Shown piece after piece: positions 24,646-37,757 of a stretch of DNA of 64,000 nucleotides (position 1 is the first letter of the stretch; each line of letters opens with the position of its first letter). Position numbers and translations under genes: made by a program. The stretch covers positions 992,001-1,056,000 of the forward strand of contig CAMPDV010000011.1 in assembly GCA_946699065.1 (NCBI GenBank), given 5' to 3'. This stretch comes from Loxodes magnus. Its lineage: Eukaryota > Ciliophora > Karyorelictea > Loxodida > Loxodidae. The notes under the pieces were generated by a model. That model did not search any database, was not told the origin of the DNA, and saw only the letters and a list, made by a program, of their open reading frames with translations.

Positions 24646-26163
24646 ATTTCACTTAAAAACGCTATTTTATTAGGCCTTTTTAAAAATTTCATTAGAAATC
24701 ATATATTTAATTATAGTTTTCCTAACTTCTAAGATATTTTAAAATATATCCAAGATAAATAAACTAGCATAGGATAATTAACAGTATTAATAATTAAATT
24801 TTATAATATTTAAAGCTTATTTTGCTGCATTTCTCCTATATTCCTTTACACTTGCTCCACTCTTTTAGTTAATTTAGTTGCTGCTACTAATTCTATTTTA
24901 ATTACTTTATCATAATAAGAAGCTAACATCTGTTGCTGTCAAATCTATATCTGGAGATCCTAATTTAAAGCATTGCTTTAGTTTAAAGATGGAGAAGCAT
25001 ATAAATGATTAGTGTTACTATTGCTGTTTTGACATGAATAGTTATAATTTACAGAGTAGCTACTATATTAATGATCACAGATAAAAGTTACTGGGTATGC
25101 AAGAATAAAGTCTTTAATCTGAAATATATGTACTTTAATATTGAGTAAGATAACAACTAGCATCATTATGAATGCTTATTAGCAGCTAGCATTTATATTT
25201 TTCTATTCTACTTATTATCAATATATCTTATGCAATTCATTTAAAAAGTAAGTTTCTATAGTGTATTAGCTTTTTATTAAACTAACAAAAAGCAGTTAAA
25301 TAAATATAAGAGCACAAGGAAACATTTTATGGTTTAACGAAATAGATTATAGAGGCTTATAAAAGACTCTAGTATTCTACTTGTATTACTAATTCTTTCT
25401 AATTGTACTTATTATTATATAGCTTTGTACTATCTAATACCTAATTCTATTTATTATAATAAATATTCTCATTTGGAGCTCCAAGTTAGGTCACCAAGAT
25501 ATCTTTCAAAGTAAGTAATTCGAAGAAAAATGAATTGGTTTCAAACATTGGATATTAATAAAAAATAACTAAGGTTAGTAAATGATTTCTAGTTAATCAG
25601 TATAAGAAGATAAAGTTAGTTAGTATAAGCTAATATTGATATTATTCAATATAATTAAATAAATTATTATTATTAAATGAAATAGCTCACAACTTTAGTC
25701 TAGTAACTATAAGTCTATTTCTAATAATATATCATCTACTAAGTTATTAGTTTCTAGTCATTTGCTTGGTAGTTAATTAAAAGCAACTGCTGTTTCCAAT
25801 TAAAAGAATCTTATTTAAGAATATAAGCTTCGCTTTTAAGATAATTAGATATCTTCAAATCTAGAACTTTTTAATTTTAACTATATTATTCTTCAATCTA
25901 AATACTGCTTTAGTCACTTTGTAAGAAGGTCATTCCATAATATCCTAATGATTAAGTAAAAGAAAAATTAGAAAATAATAATATGGTTTTAGATATTTAA
26001 AAGTAGTGAGTGTATTTGAAATAATAAGGAAATTTAACTATTTATTTAAAAAATATCTATAAATAGGATTTATCAATTTAAAATATATATAGGATATGAA
26101 CTATTGATTTAAAAGGGGATTTAGTTTTATACCGTATATACATTTATTCTCCTTAATAAAAAG
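24646..26163. other. AT-rich spacer
   Basis: No confident gene. A plus-strand stretch around 24910-25180 gives a cysteine- and tyrosine-rich peptide, but no family motif and no clean start and stop, so it is not called. Confidence 0.45.
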
Positions 26164-26637
26164 TCAGGAATTAAGTTTATAACGATTCCATTTAGATCTA
26201 GCGCTCAGTATTCCTGGATTTGTAGTTAAATCTTCTGAATCAAGCATTCTGTTGTAATTTCTATAAGTTGTCGCTCATTATTTTTTCCTTGGACTTCCGA
26301 AAAAAATTTAACTGGAGTTTTTGTATGGAGGAATGAAGTTTGGAGTTAAAATTCTAGAACGATTTGAATTTGGGTTATATTTTTCTAGAGGTTTACATAA
26401 TGATCCTGCATGCTAAATAAATCTTTGCTTGTAAGTTTCATGAGCAGTGGTAAGAAAATCTTTACCTCTTGGACTTTTTCATTTTTTCTCAATCTCCATG
26501 CTACTTCGGACAAAAGGAGAAGCTAAAGCTACTCCTTTTTTAACATAGACGTATTAACAGGATTCAACTTTTGCGTTTTGAAAAAAAGCGACAGAATTAA
26601 TTTGCTTATGTTAGATGCTTGGTAAAAACCTTTCCAT
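26164..26637 (-). CDS. Conserved-looking basic protein of unknown function
   Basis: Not recognised. An exact 157-residue frame from ATG 26637 to TGA 26164. The peptide is basic and rich in Pro, Ser, Tyr and Asn, with segments such as S-P-F-V-R-S-S, L-T-P-N-F-I-P-P-Y-K and T-T-N-P-G-I-L-S-A-R. Such Pro/Tyr/Arg-bearing, strand-less patterns are common in ciliary microtubule-associated proteins, but no named family can be assigned. Internal TGA gives Trp at K-K-W-K and Q-W-A-T. There is no signal peptide, membrane segment or cysteine cluster. The higher GC content and balanced composition against the surrounding spacer make it a real gene. Confidence 0.75.
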
Positions 26638-29018
26638 AAATTAATTAGTATTATATCGTGTAAATTAATAAGTTTACACACCTAACCTATTTTCAATTTT
26701 CACTTATCAATAAATATTACTTAAATTAGCCTTTTCTTTATAAACTGGCACACTATTCTATTTATTAACACATTTAACTTCTTTAATCTAATTTATTTCC
26801 TTCAACATTTCAATATAATAAGCCGTTAGCAATGCATCTCTTTGTATTTCTTCAGTCTATTCATATATTAGAAGAATTTAGCATTGCATAGATGATTTGT
26901 CTAACTTATAAATTCCAATAATTGATTCTAACATTAAATTAATTCTTTATCTTAACTTAAGGAATGAACTTTATTTATTTAGATATATAAAGGCATTCAA
27001 TATGAAGTTTCTTTTCACTTTAATAAGCTTCTTTATGAACTTTAGTAAGATAAAATATCTTGCCTCTATAGTTCTCTATGATTTGCTTTAATATTCCTTA
27101 TTATATTAAAGTTAAAAGCAGTAATATCTTAATTAATATCTTAGCGTAGTTAGGACTGTATAATCCCTGATTATAATCAGAAAGAAGTAGATGAATTGTC
27201 TTTTGTAAATGATCTTAATGAAACTTTATTTTAGAGTGCTAAGATAATTAATACTTTAGTATTTGGTTAGCGTTCTCTTAATGCTTAGTCTTTGCTTAGT
27301 GTATGTAATTTATTTCTTAGATTGTATCTTATTTTGAGAAAGTAAATATAGCTGATATTCTAAATTTAGGATTAATAGATACTTTTTAAAAAGAAGTAAT
27401 TCTTTATCAGCATTAAACCTTTCATTATTTTAAGTTCTTAGTTCCTCTCAAATTATATTCCCAATTTGGATTAGCATCTAAACAATGAGCGAGTTTCATA
27501 AAGAATAATGAACAGGTTTTTAAATATAATAAATAAATTAGCTTTAAATATATAATAAGATATAAGTATCTTTCATAAAATAGACAGCTAACTATAAATA
27601 GAGCATAAGTAGTTAGTTTATATTAAATATTTTTAACTTTATATAAGTTACTTTTTAAACTACTAAATGTGCTATTTATTAGTTATATAATATCTCTACC
27701 TTTTATAAACTCTTATAAGTCTATCCATTAAAATAAATATTAAATAAGATAGTTGAAAAGCTTTATTGCATATCTAATAATTTAACCATATACTTTAAAT
27801 AATAGGCTTTATATCTTCCTTTTATTTAACTATTAAGCAATTAAAGTTAACCTTTTTAAATTAAAACGTTATTGCTATTTTTCTTGAAACTTTTATAAAA
27901 TTTCAATTAATTAGAAAGTTGAAATGGCGTAAGAATGAGGAAAGGATTTAAAGCATAAGCAAGATATAAGTAATGAAAGTGTATGAGGTATAATTTTATT
28001 TAATTAGTAATGCTTACTAAATAGTGCCTATATACTAACTAGATTTATCTACAATTCCTATTAATTAATATTTCACTAGATATTTTCTTGCTATTAAGCT
28101 TTATCTATATCTCCTTTACTTTAAAACCTTAATTATTGTCTCTTCATATCCTAGAATAATATTTGATAATTATTAAAGCTTTAATTTAGAATATCATAGA
28201 GAAGCATTCTGATATACTTAAGATAAACTATAAAACTAGTCTGATTTAATAATGATAATAGAAGCCCTATCTATACTTAATGCAAAAAGGAGTTAACTAA
28301 TAAGTATCTCTAAATTAAATATTCTTATATATAGTAAAATTATAAACTCACATTTATTAAATTTACCAATAAAGTAATTAAAGTCTATAGCCTCTGCTTC
28401 TGTACAATAACTAATTTAATAGATTAAAAAGCTTAAATATAATTAGTTAAGAATAGTACCAGATAATTATATTAATATAATACTGATATACTAAGTATTA
28501 CATATCTTACTATTATAACTACCAAATTCTCATATATTACTCAGTTATTCTGAACCGTTAGAAATAGATACTACAGTTGGTCAGAGATAGAAGACTGAGG
28601 TTATGAAGTTAAATGACTTAATTAAAAAGAAAGAAATAGAAGATAAGTAAAGAGACAGAAAGCATTAATAAGGTATTTTCTAATTCTAGTTATACTAGTA
28701 ATAATAATGGAGGCTTAAATATTAACTGAACAGTTCAAAACCGAAGTTACCTAACTAGTTTAAAATCATTTAAGTAATTTAAAAATTCTTCGCATTTCAC
28801 TTACAGGCATAGCAGCTAAGACTATGAGCTTAGAATATCCTAATATAAATATATAGATATTGACTTTGGATAAGAGAAAATACTATATACTAGGAAGAGA
28901 ATAAAACAACTAGAATTTTTAGTTAGATTATCAAGGAAAGAAATTATAATGTAAAATTTTAGATTTAAAATTAGCATTAAGCGAAATCACCAAATATAAT
29001 ATTAAACTCTTTGATTTT
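26638..29018. other. Long AT-rich spacer
   Basis: About 2.4 kb of divergent spacer between a minus-strand and a plus-strand gene. No gene, array or repeat family is seen. It is among the most AT-rich parts of the window. Confidence 0.5.
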
Positions 29019-29483
29019 ATGCTGTCTCCTATAATCTATTAAAGTGAGCTAAGTCTCGTAATTTAAGACTTTTTTAAGTAAACATTTGATTCTAACATTT
29101 GGACTAAGAAGATTTAGTGTTTTCTAGATTCAAATTTCAAAAAGTAAACTTCAAATTAAATAGAATGTGAAGCGGAAAGAGTATTGGATTATGTAGTTTA
29201 GATACTATTATTTAGAAATCTAGAATCCAAAAATAAAAACATATAATATTCTCTAAATGAGTTGATGACTTAATTTGCTTTCGATAATAAAGATTTATTT
29301 AATGAGATTATTAAACTATGTCTTTAAGATATTAAGCAACAAATTCAGTTGGATCCTGCTCTAGTTCAGATAATCAGAGAAATCACCGCTAAGTAATTTG
29401 AGAAAACTCAAGAATAGAAGTAAGATGGATAAGTAATCAAAAGCACAGCTGATAGAATTTTATTGGATAATTTGACTGAATGA
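29019..29483 (+). CDS. Small helical protein of unknown function
   Basis: Not recognised. An exact 154-residue frame from ATG 29019 to TGA 29483. It is predicted mostly helical: hydrophobic/acidic heptad-like segments such as A-E-R-V-L-D-Y-V-V-Q-I-L-L and L-F-N-E-I-I-K-L-C-L, with a hydrophilic C-terminus (R-I-L-L-D-N-L-T-E). No membrane helix, zinc finger or catalytic motif. The size and all-helical nature recall small adaptor domains of cilia or the trafficking machinery, for example the BART-like fold of ARL2BP/CFAP36, but no diagnostic motif supports that. It is one of the few plus-strand genes in this half of the window and stands alone between long spacers. Confidence 0.7.
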
Positions 29484-31677
29484 TAAGTACTTAAATTAAA
29501 CTAAATCTATTATAGTTGTAAGTTAATTATAAATAAAATCCTTTCCTATCATTAGATAAGAGGGCAAAACATCTAAATTTATATTAAATGTAAGTATCTA
29601 TTAAATAAATGCAATAGTTTATAAGCCTAAAGATTATCAAGTATAAATTAACTACTATTATGAACCTCCTATTTATTAACACAAGCATATTTTAAATCTA
29701 TTTCATAAAGCTTTTGTATCTTATTCATAGAAGTAACTATTTATATTTTATTAAGATTGGTAAAAGTGTATAGAAAGCCAGATTTTCACTACTAGTTAAT
29801 CTTGCTATAAATTAGAATCGAAGAAAGTAGAATAAAAAAGCTCTGTTTAAGAAGGCAAAGAAAAACCTATTATAATGAAAAAAAATCTCAAATTAAACAG
29901 TGTTGATTATAGTTAATCTCCATAAAAATAATAAATTAAAGCAATAATTAGAAAAATATTTGATTAATTTAAATAGTAGAAAGATAAATATATTTATATT
30001 TATCATATTTATAAGGTAAATAAACTTTAAAAATTATTTAATTCTTCTAAATTACTAAGAAGGTTATTATAACTCCCAAAAAGAAATTTTTAAGAAGTTA
30101 TCCTTTTATAATTTAGAAAGAAATGAAATTATCTATTTAGCTTAATTTAATTGCTTAAGTTAGTAAGATGGAAATTTAGAATTTATAAGTTAATATTCGT
30201 CTTTTTAATTATTTAGTCCAATTTTGGTGTATTACTTCAATAACTTTTAATAAAATTTCATTTTTTAAGATAAATTTCTTTATTCATAACTTAGAACCAA
30301 AGCATTCCTTAATTATAATTAATAACCTAATTTAAATCAGATATTATTTTAGCTACTTCCATTGCTTGATTGTAAGACTAAATTCTTAAAAGAAAAACAC
30401 ACTAAAAAGGATTTTAGAAAAAATAGCTTAAAAAAGTAATAAAATGTATATCTTATGATTCTAACAATTGCAATAGTCTCAATAAACAAATATTTGAGAA
30501 ATCTAAGAAAATTAATTGTATATTTTCATTCATTTAAGTAAGTTATTGCTAATGAAATTTCTTATTTACGTAAGATAATTTAGTTAAATCTATTTATAAT
30601 GATTGATTAATTTTAACTTAAGCTTTTTATTAATCAATTAAGCCAAAATTAAAGACTTGCTTACTTTAATAGCATCCTTTTAGTTATTTTCTCTATTTGC
30701 TCATTGAAATAGCAGTTAAAATATGATATTTATCTCTTAATCATAAGCAGTAGATTTTCTATGATATATTTGTGATTTTATTTAAAAAATAAAAGAGAAG
30801 TTTGAATAGAATATCATGTTGAATACTCAAACGATTATCTACAACTTTATTCTTTAGAGCTAAAAATATTAAAAGGATAAACAGTTAATACACATTTAAT
30901 GTATTAGATCATTGGTTTGTGCTATAAGCTAAAATCCTAACTCAAAATAATTAATTTAGGACTAATTTATTTAAATTATCTGAAGTATCATTAATTTCAG
31001 TGTTGGAAGTGATAGAGGTAGATTTAACTATTTGTACTAGAGTTGCAATATTTTATTCAATTCTGAAATAGAATTAATTCTATTATGATAGTTCGTAATC
31101 TTCATTTAAGTTACTTCCCTAATAATCAAGAAACAGTCTTATTATAAAACCTAAACTTCATATAGCTTTATCAATTTTTAAGCTCAAACAACTAAATAGA
31201 TGTTTCTTGATAAATGGCTCTACATTTGAAGTTATCTTATAGTCATTATAAATAAAAAAGCATAGAAAGAAGGGCCAAGTATAGTAACTGTCTTTATCTA
31301 AACTCAACAGAGTAAAGCAGATTATTAAATTAGAAAGGTGGAATTTGAAATTAGTTCCTAAATAAGAAATTAAAGGAGCTATATCAATTAATATTTAAAA
31401 GCATAAAGTATAGAGAATTACTTTATAAAGGATTTATTTTTAATAAGGGTTATATATAAATTTAGAGGCATGGCTATTGCTTTAGCTTATAAAAAGTGAC
31501 ATTAATAATGTAGATATTTCAATCACTAAATGATATTATTAAACTAATTGAGGTTTTAAATTTTTTTAATCTTATAAAAGAAGTAAGTATTATAATGAAG
31601 GTAGATAAGGTAAGCTTATAAGATAGTGATATTAGTTTAGATTTATTTGTTAAAAATTATTTTAAATGTAAATTATT
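29484..31677. other. Long AT-rich spacer
   Basis: About 2.2 kb between convergent genes. No gene, structured RNA or repeat is recognised. Confidence 0.5.
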
Positions 31678-33880
31678 TCAGAGTCTAAAACCTGTTTTAT
31701 TTACTATTTTTCTATATATTGTTAGAGGTATCCATCCTAAGCCTATCTATAATAAGATAAAATAAACTCCAACACCACTCGCTCCAAAAAGAATGAAAAA
31801 CCATGAGCCGATAAACCATCTCATGCCTTCCCATAATCCACCGATAATTAATACCAAGAAATACCATGGTACTCTATGAGCATTTAAAGCTCTTTCTTAA
31901 GCAATTCTAGCTTCCTTTAAGGAAAATTCAGCCCTTTCTTTTAATGATTGAGTTAATTTTTCTTCATCATACTGTGATATTAGTAAAATTTATTCATTAA
32001 CATTTAATTCTTTATTGGTTCAATCAACATTCACTTAAATGTACCTAAAAGCTTTAAGTATTAATATTGTCTATACATTAAAAATTTACTTTATCAAGAC
32101 ATTCTAAATAACAGTCTTCAATTTTTACTTCGTTTCCTCATTACTTTGGAAGGCCTTTATCATCTTTTTCAAAAAACATCAAAAATTTTTTTTCTAAAAA
32201 TTCCTTCATTTTACCGATTATTTTAACTGCTCTAAATTTAATTTGACTATAGCATTAATGTCTTTGCTCAGCAATAAACTTTTCTATTACTTCTTAATTT
32301 TCTTATAACCCTAGAAGAACTTTTTTTATCTCTACTTCTAATACCTCCATTTGTTTAGTTTATTCTTATCTGATTTATATCCATATTGAATCATCAACTG
32401 TCTTATCAAAAATATTTTAAATTTGCTTTGAAAATTTGTTTTCTAGCTCATCTTTACACTTTTACTAAAGTTTAACTTGCTGCTTATTCTTTTCTTTAAG
32501 AATTCTTTCTTCGATTTGGTTTTGAACTGTTTCCCATTATTCTTTTTCGCTTCATTTTTAGTTAAACTTTAATTTTTCAACATTTTCACTAAATCAGCTT
32601 TTAGCTTACAGTTCGCATTACTTCAGACTCTCAAGAAATTGATCTGAAACATTTTAATTTTAGCATATTTCCTCAACACTCTTGTTAAATTATCTAATGC
32701 AGTTTTTATTGAGAAACTTAATTTGTGAAGTGAACATAGGATAAAATTCCTAGTCAATCTGATTTAAAAGCTCTAATCTTTGCTAATCCTTAGCTTCTTA
32801 GTCATATCTTAAAGTGCCTTCATTGTAATTAAAAACTACCTTCTCTTAAATCTATTGGCATCCTTCTTTGAAATTTTCAACTATCTATTATTAACTTAAT
32901 CTTTTAACTTCTTAGCTCAAGTTAAAGAATTCTTGAAGTGCTTTGTTTCTAATTTCCATGCACCTTAAATTTCCAAGTAATACCTTCTAATCAGGAATGT
33001 TTAGATCTTCATCGACACTTATTTTTTCCCAGATCTTTTATAAATATAGTCCATAGTCTTATATGGTTATGTCATTAGCGCTTTATCTATCAAACAGGCC
33101 ATTTTCTCTGTTATTTGAGAACCTTTATCTGAATTTTTCTATTTGTTGCTCAAACTCTTATCTCATGTGCTTCATTGGAGGTAAGGATGTGAATTCAAAC
33201 TAGAATACTTCTCCAATTAGTCTTCCTTCATAGCTAGATGGTTTATGAATGGTTTCCCATATATATTGCATATCTTAATTCAAAGTTCGAATTATTGCAT
33301 TTCAATTTTCTTCTTCAGGATCGAAATCTCTTAGCACGAATAGTATTTTCTTCATTCTTTCACCTAAAAATAAACGGAGCTTTACTTCAAAAATGCTTTT
33401 GAGTAGCGAAAAGCTAGACCCAGCGCGTCTACCAACATCTGTAACCCACATATTCACCATTAATACGTCTGAAACAGCTAACGCAAAGAGACTGGACATT
33501 TTTTCGAAGCTTTCTGAGTCTTGTTTTTGAGCACTTTAGTACTAGAGACGTTCCTTAGAATCAGATCCCTCTAAGTCAAAAAGGATAATGTTTTAATTTC
33601 CCTAAGTTATAACTTCTGTAAGAGACATTCAAATACCTTAAGTAGTCTATCCTCTTCCCGTTCTTCTATCTAGTTCATTAAAATCTGTTTTAAATAATAA
33701 ATTCAAAAGAGTTGATTTGCCAGTGCTTTGAGCCCCAATTATACCTAGAACGAAGAAATCAGATTGTGAAGTAAGCTACCTCTGCATAAAGAATGAATCA
33801 AAATCTGAGCGTTTGAAATTTTTATGAAAGTCTACAATCTGTATACACTAATTCTGCTTCTTCTCTGGACTTTCAGACAT
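31678..33880 (-). CDS. SEY1: Sey1/RHD3/atlastin-type ER membrane-fusion GTPase
   Basis: A dynamin-like GTPase that tethers and fuses ER tubules to make three-way junctions. The 727-residue protein has a GB1/RHD3-type G domain: P-loop G-A-Q-S-T-G-K-S-T at 49-57, R-T-G-R-G-Q-T-T-Q-G-I-W switch I region, D-L-E-G-S-D-S at about 106 (the D-x-E-G of the family) and L-R-D-F-D, the R-D guanine-recognition motif. A long helical bundle follows (about 300-640), then two closely spaced hydrophobic segments near residues 655-700 that form the ER hairpin anchor, and a short basic tail. This matches Sey1 (about 780 residues) more than atlastin (about 550). A 19-nt intron near the end, once removed, restores V-D-W-T-N-K, conserved before the hairpin. 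ATG 33880 to TGA 31678 closes exactly. Confidence 0.93.
32071..32089 (-). other. 19-nt intron in the Sey1-type gene
   Basis: GTAAAT...TATAG on the minus strand. Splicing joins C-L-D-K to T-I-L-I-L-K-A-F and puts the V-D-W segment and both membrane helices in frame. Confidence 0.9.
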
Positions 33881-34906
33881 TTTTATTTTAATATATGATA
33901 TTAAAGTTTCTTAAAGTACTTTGAAAATATGAATTTAAAAATTTAAAACTACTCTTATACGTATTATTAGTCATTCCAAGCTACCTTTACCTTCTCTACC
34001 AAGCTATCTCTTTAATACATAAGCCTTTGTATTATTAGTATACTGCTTATCAATTATGCAGCAAGAGTTAGTTTCTAGTTACCTATAATGCTTTCTTATT
34101 TATTAAGTTATCCTGTAAGATATATCAGTCACATTAATTTTTAACTTGTATTTGAATTATTGGGAATTTATTTAATAGAGAGAGATTTTTATAACTATTA
34201 GCATTTAAATATAGTAAGCTTAAATTTTAAAAAGGTAAGAAAGGTTTGAGTAAAATAACAATGAATACCAAAGCCAAAATAATAAGGTTTATAATTTAAG
34301 CTCAACAACTACTTCTAGAATTTTTAATTTTATTATGTGTAGTGACACTGAAAAATTGCATTCTTTTGTCTGCTATAAATAAAGAAGTTTTCAAACTGTT
34401 ATTGGTAATTTAATTAAGTTAACTTAAGAATACAATTCATTAGTATTGTAAGCAACGCTACAGGCTATTTTTTACAAATGTGTTTCTTAATTAAAGGAAC
34501 ATATTATGTAAAAGAAAATGAAGAAGTTTATAATTGATAAATTGGGTTTTACTCTTTAGTAATTTTTATATCAGCTGTCTATAATAATGTCTTATATGGG
34601 AATTAAATATTAGTATTTTAAAGATCCTATTAGCTATATTATAGTTAGCCTTCACTATCTATCAAACTTAATTCAGTTTAATATTATTTTCTCTATTGTT
34701 TGTGCGCTTCTGTTATTATATAATTTTTTAATTATGTTTTATATAATATGTATCTTATCTTTTATATATGAAACTTATTATTCTCTTAAATATTAAGTAT
34801 AATAGTCAGATGAAATTAATATTGTTTTGATGTGTTTTAGAAGAGCAAGATTTGATTGCATTGATTCTTAATTTCTTGATAAGAATAGAATTAACATTTT
34901 GAGCAT
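33881..34906. other. AT-rich spacer and possible tail of the ubiquitin-like gene
   Basis: The frame of the ubiquitin-like protein gene stays open from 34906 to a TGA at 34673, but composition there is spacer-like. The rest is AT-rich, with no gene seen. Confidence 0.45.
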
Positions 34907-35848
34907 TTAAAAGAAGAAATATTTTTTAGTCTTTTGTATCAACTGAATGTTATATACATCAACTCCATAATTAGCTAAATTTACTAGACCACTTTCTTAA
35001 AGAGTCTTTTAATTACTCAATTCCTAGCCATTATAATAGAGTATTTAAGAATCAATAGGAATTTTGCATTTCTTGTGATACATCGTTTTTATAGCTAATA
35101 TTGTTTCTTTAGAATTCACTTCTAGGATAATTGATTTCCCAGAAGAATCAGTGATGTTAAGTTTGATGGAATTTGGAGATTCTAATTCCTTTTCTCCTGC
35201 TAGTTTTTAATGCCGATTAATATTTTTCTTCAAAACGTCCATAATTTCGTTTTAGAATTGCTATAAATCAATATATTACTAATCTATTTCTTAAAGTTCT
35301 TATTCATTTACATCAAGCTCTAAAATTCCTTTGTTCCTACTTTATTGTTCAGCTATTTCTCGAAGATTGCTTATCTTCACTATATTTGTTTCTAATACTC
35401 AATCGCACTTCTTTGTAAGATTTAATTAGCTTTAATTCATGAAATGAACGATAGTTTTTTGAATTTAGGACACTAAACGTTAATTAGAGCTTATTATATT
35501 TTCTCTTACTTCGCTAACCTTTTAATTTGCTTTTTCCAACTTATCTATCCTTGATTATATTTCTTCATCTAAGCTCTTTTATTTACTTTCAAATACTGTA
35601 GTCTAAGTAGATTTACGACTTGTACTTCTACCTGATCAAATCTAAGAAGGCTTAATACAATAACATCACTATTACCTCTCATCTAGCTATGCTTTTAGAG
35701 TTTATAACTCAGTATTTAGGCTTTTAATTTAAGTTTATAGCAAATTGATATACTCTCGTATCTTTTAAACTATATTTCCTTACCCTAAAAATTGCTAAAT
35801 TTTTTCAAAGCTTTAAAACAATTTTTCTTAACTTTCTTAAGAAGACAT
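34907..35848 (-). CDS. Coiled-coil protein with a C-terminal ubiquitin-like domain
   Basis: About 313 residues from ATG 35848. Residues 1-200 are a coiled coil rich in Gln, Glu, Lys and Ser, with a short Cys-containing break (W-C-Y-C). Residues about 225-300 have the pattern of a ubiquitin-like fold: I-K-L-N-I-T, the G-K-S-I-I-L-E-V hairpin, a helix (T-I-L-A-I-K), I-P-I-D-S-Q-I-L-Y-Y-N-G-Q-E-L and T-L-Q-E-S-G, all in the order found in ubiquitin. No C-terminal Gly-Gly is seen, so the domain is probably a non-conjugated adaptor that binds the proteasome, p97 or ubiquitin receptors. The coding character fades at the TAA at 34907-34909; the next in-frame TGA is at 34673, which would give 391 residues. 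The true 3' end is uncertain. Confidence 0.78.
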
Positions 35849-36267
35849 TTATTTATTCCACTGCAACTCTTTTTTACCTGCAATATGAAATCTAGAAATA
35901 GAAGTTAAGAATTAATATCTATAAGCATACTTTTACTTAATAATAAGAATAGATTCCTTTAGACTATATAAACTTGATAAGGACACTACTAAGTTATGGC
36001 TAAACTATTCTAGCAGATATAAGTCTAAACTTTATAATTTTGCCTTTTATTCTTCAATTCATTTTAGTTTTTACTATATATTTCTCCTATAAAAATTAGA
36101 GCTTTTATGTAGTCAAGAATGATATATCTTTAAAAAGAGTTTTTTCCTACTAAAAATATACTTAGACGGTAAAATAAAGCCAGATTATAAATCTAAAAAC
36201 TATTTTTAATACTTTCATTAAAAATAAATAAATTCAAGAATCAAGTAAAACTTGCAAATTGCTCTAG
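35849..36267. other. AT-rich spacer
   Basis: Divergent spacer between the ubiquitin-like gene and a tentative plus-strand gene. Nothing recognisable. Confidence 0.45.
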
Positions 36268-36612
36268 ATGAATATGCTAGAAGTAAGAAATGTTAGCTAT
36301 GGAAAAAGAAGTTGATGTTTATCTGGTGCACTAATATATTTTAATCTAAAGAAAGAGATGAAATAGCATCAAAATAAAATAGAAGGTAAAAATTCTGCTA
36401 AAAATGAGAGTGAGAGCTTGGAAAAATATTGTAAAATAGAGAATAATATTTTAAATTAATTAAAAGAATCTTAAGTTTAAATCAAGAAATAAAGGGATTT
36501 TTAAGAAAAAAAGAATAATCATAGAAATGAAAATAAAAGAAAAAACAAGAAAAGAGAAATTACTACAGTAAAGCCATAGTCATATTTATCGATATCACAA
36601 TAAATCAAGTGA
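36268..36612 (+). CDS. Tentative small Lys/Asn/Gln-rich protein
   Basis: Not recognised and only tentative. The frame from ATG 36268 to TGA 36612 gives 114 residues. From about residue 28 the peptide is strongly hydrophilic with Glu/Lys/Asn-rich helix-forming stretches (K-N-E-S-E-S-L-E-K, R-N-E-N-K-R-K-N-K-K-R-E), unlike the Leu/Ile/Tyr-rich translations of spacer DNA. The first 25 residues are less convincing, and the start may differ. No domain is seen. It lies in tail-to-tail orientation with the minus-strand membrane-anchored gene that ends at 36906. Confidence 0.42.
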
Positions 36613-36905
36613 TAATAATTGAAACATTACAAATAAGGTAATAAAACTATTGAAATTTTATTACAACGAATAAGGCAGAATATTAAAAACGAACTGGTTT
36701 AAATAAAAAATGTTTTTTAAACTCATAAAAAGAAATCCTAATGAAATTAAATATTTAAATGTTTGTGCTTAAATGCAATGTTAAAGGAATTTTTAAAGAA
36801 ATTAATACTAATAGTTAAAGGAATACAGAAAAGGATAATATTAATGAGAGTTTCTTTAGGCATAATATTTGGTTGAAAATTAATTTAGTCAAATTAAAAT
36901 TGTTT

Positions 36906-37757
36906 TCAAATCATTTCCTGTATCTCGTTTTTCAGATATGCTGTACAAGTTGCCATTGAACTTGCATACTTTTCCTTAAACTTCTATTATTATCGATTTT
37001 TATAATCAGACTGAGCTCAATTAATCTGTTCTTCTGTGTAACTAAAGATTTCTTGCATTTCATCCGATATAAAAGCACTAATATATGCTATGCTTTCCTC
37101 AACAACCTAACTAAAGTTATTCATAATTTTAGATTTATAAATGATTTTTGGCTTTTCTTCTATACAAAGTTCTCTCATTCTTTTGCACTAATAATCAAGA
37201 AAAGACTCAATTTAAAGATCAGTCACTTATATTTATACCAAAGAAAGATCAGAAGAAAACACTAGAGCTTAAGTCATATTTTATAGTCCTTTATTTACCT
37301 GTTCACTGTTGTTGTACAATTATATTCAATTCTTAAATTAAGAAGTCGTGCAATCAAGATCTTTTAGAGCTTCTCTAAGAGCTTCATCAACACAATTTTA
37401 TTACAATCTACTAAACTCCCTAATAGTCATCCTATAATTTTCATCATCTACTTTAAAAAACTTTTTCCTTTATGAGTAGTAAGAAGGTTTAATAAGCTTA
37501 ATTTTTTCCTTTATCTTTTTTTAGGCTAAATCTAATATGTTAACTAGGTTTTCTTATTAGTTTTAAGTAGATAACTAAGAAATCTTTTTCTATACTGCTT
37601 CTAGCTTATCTAACAACTTCTAAGGTATTTATTCACTCTCAACTTCTATTTTTTTCTTTTATGCTCTTTTAATAGGTTTTGCTAACCATCAAACAAGAGC
37701 AGCAACTGCCACTCCTATTGAAAGGCCAATGTATATTTTACGATCCTTAAATTTCAT
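36906..37757 (-). CDS. Membrane-anchored coiled-coil protein of unknown function
   Basis: An exact 283-residue frame from ATG 37757 to TGA 36906. Residues about 7-28 form one hydrophobic segment (I-Y-I-G-L-S-I-G-V-A-V-A-A-L-V-W-W) after a short basic start, which reads as a signal anchor or an organelle-targeting membrane helix. The rest is helical and charged (K-K-I-E-V-E-S-E, L-L-D-K-L-E-A-V-Q-K-K-I), with a middle domain of balanced composition and a cysteine or two. No family is recognised. By topology it could be a tail facing the cytosol, or an intermembrane-space protein of mitochondria, but neither is shown. TGA encodes one of the Trp pair in the membrane helix, plus F-K-N-W and I-N-W. 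Confidence 0.75.

Noticed and set aside
24910-25180. Plus-strand Cys/Tyr-rich peptide, possibly a small gene
   Set aside because: No clean start and stop, no family motif, and spacer-level composition around it.
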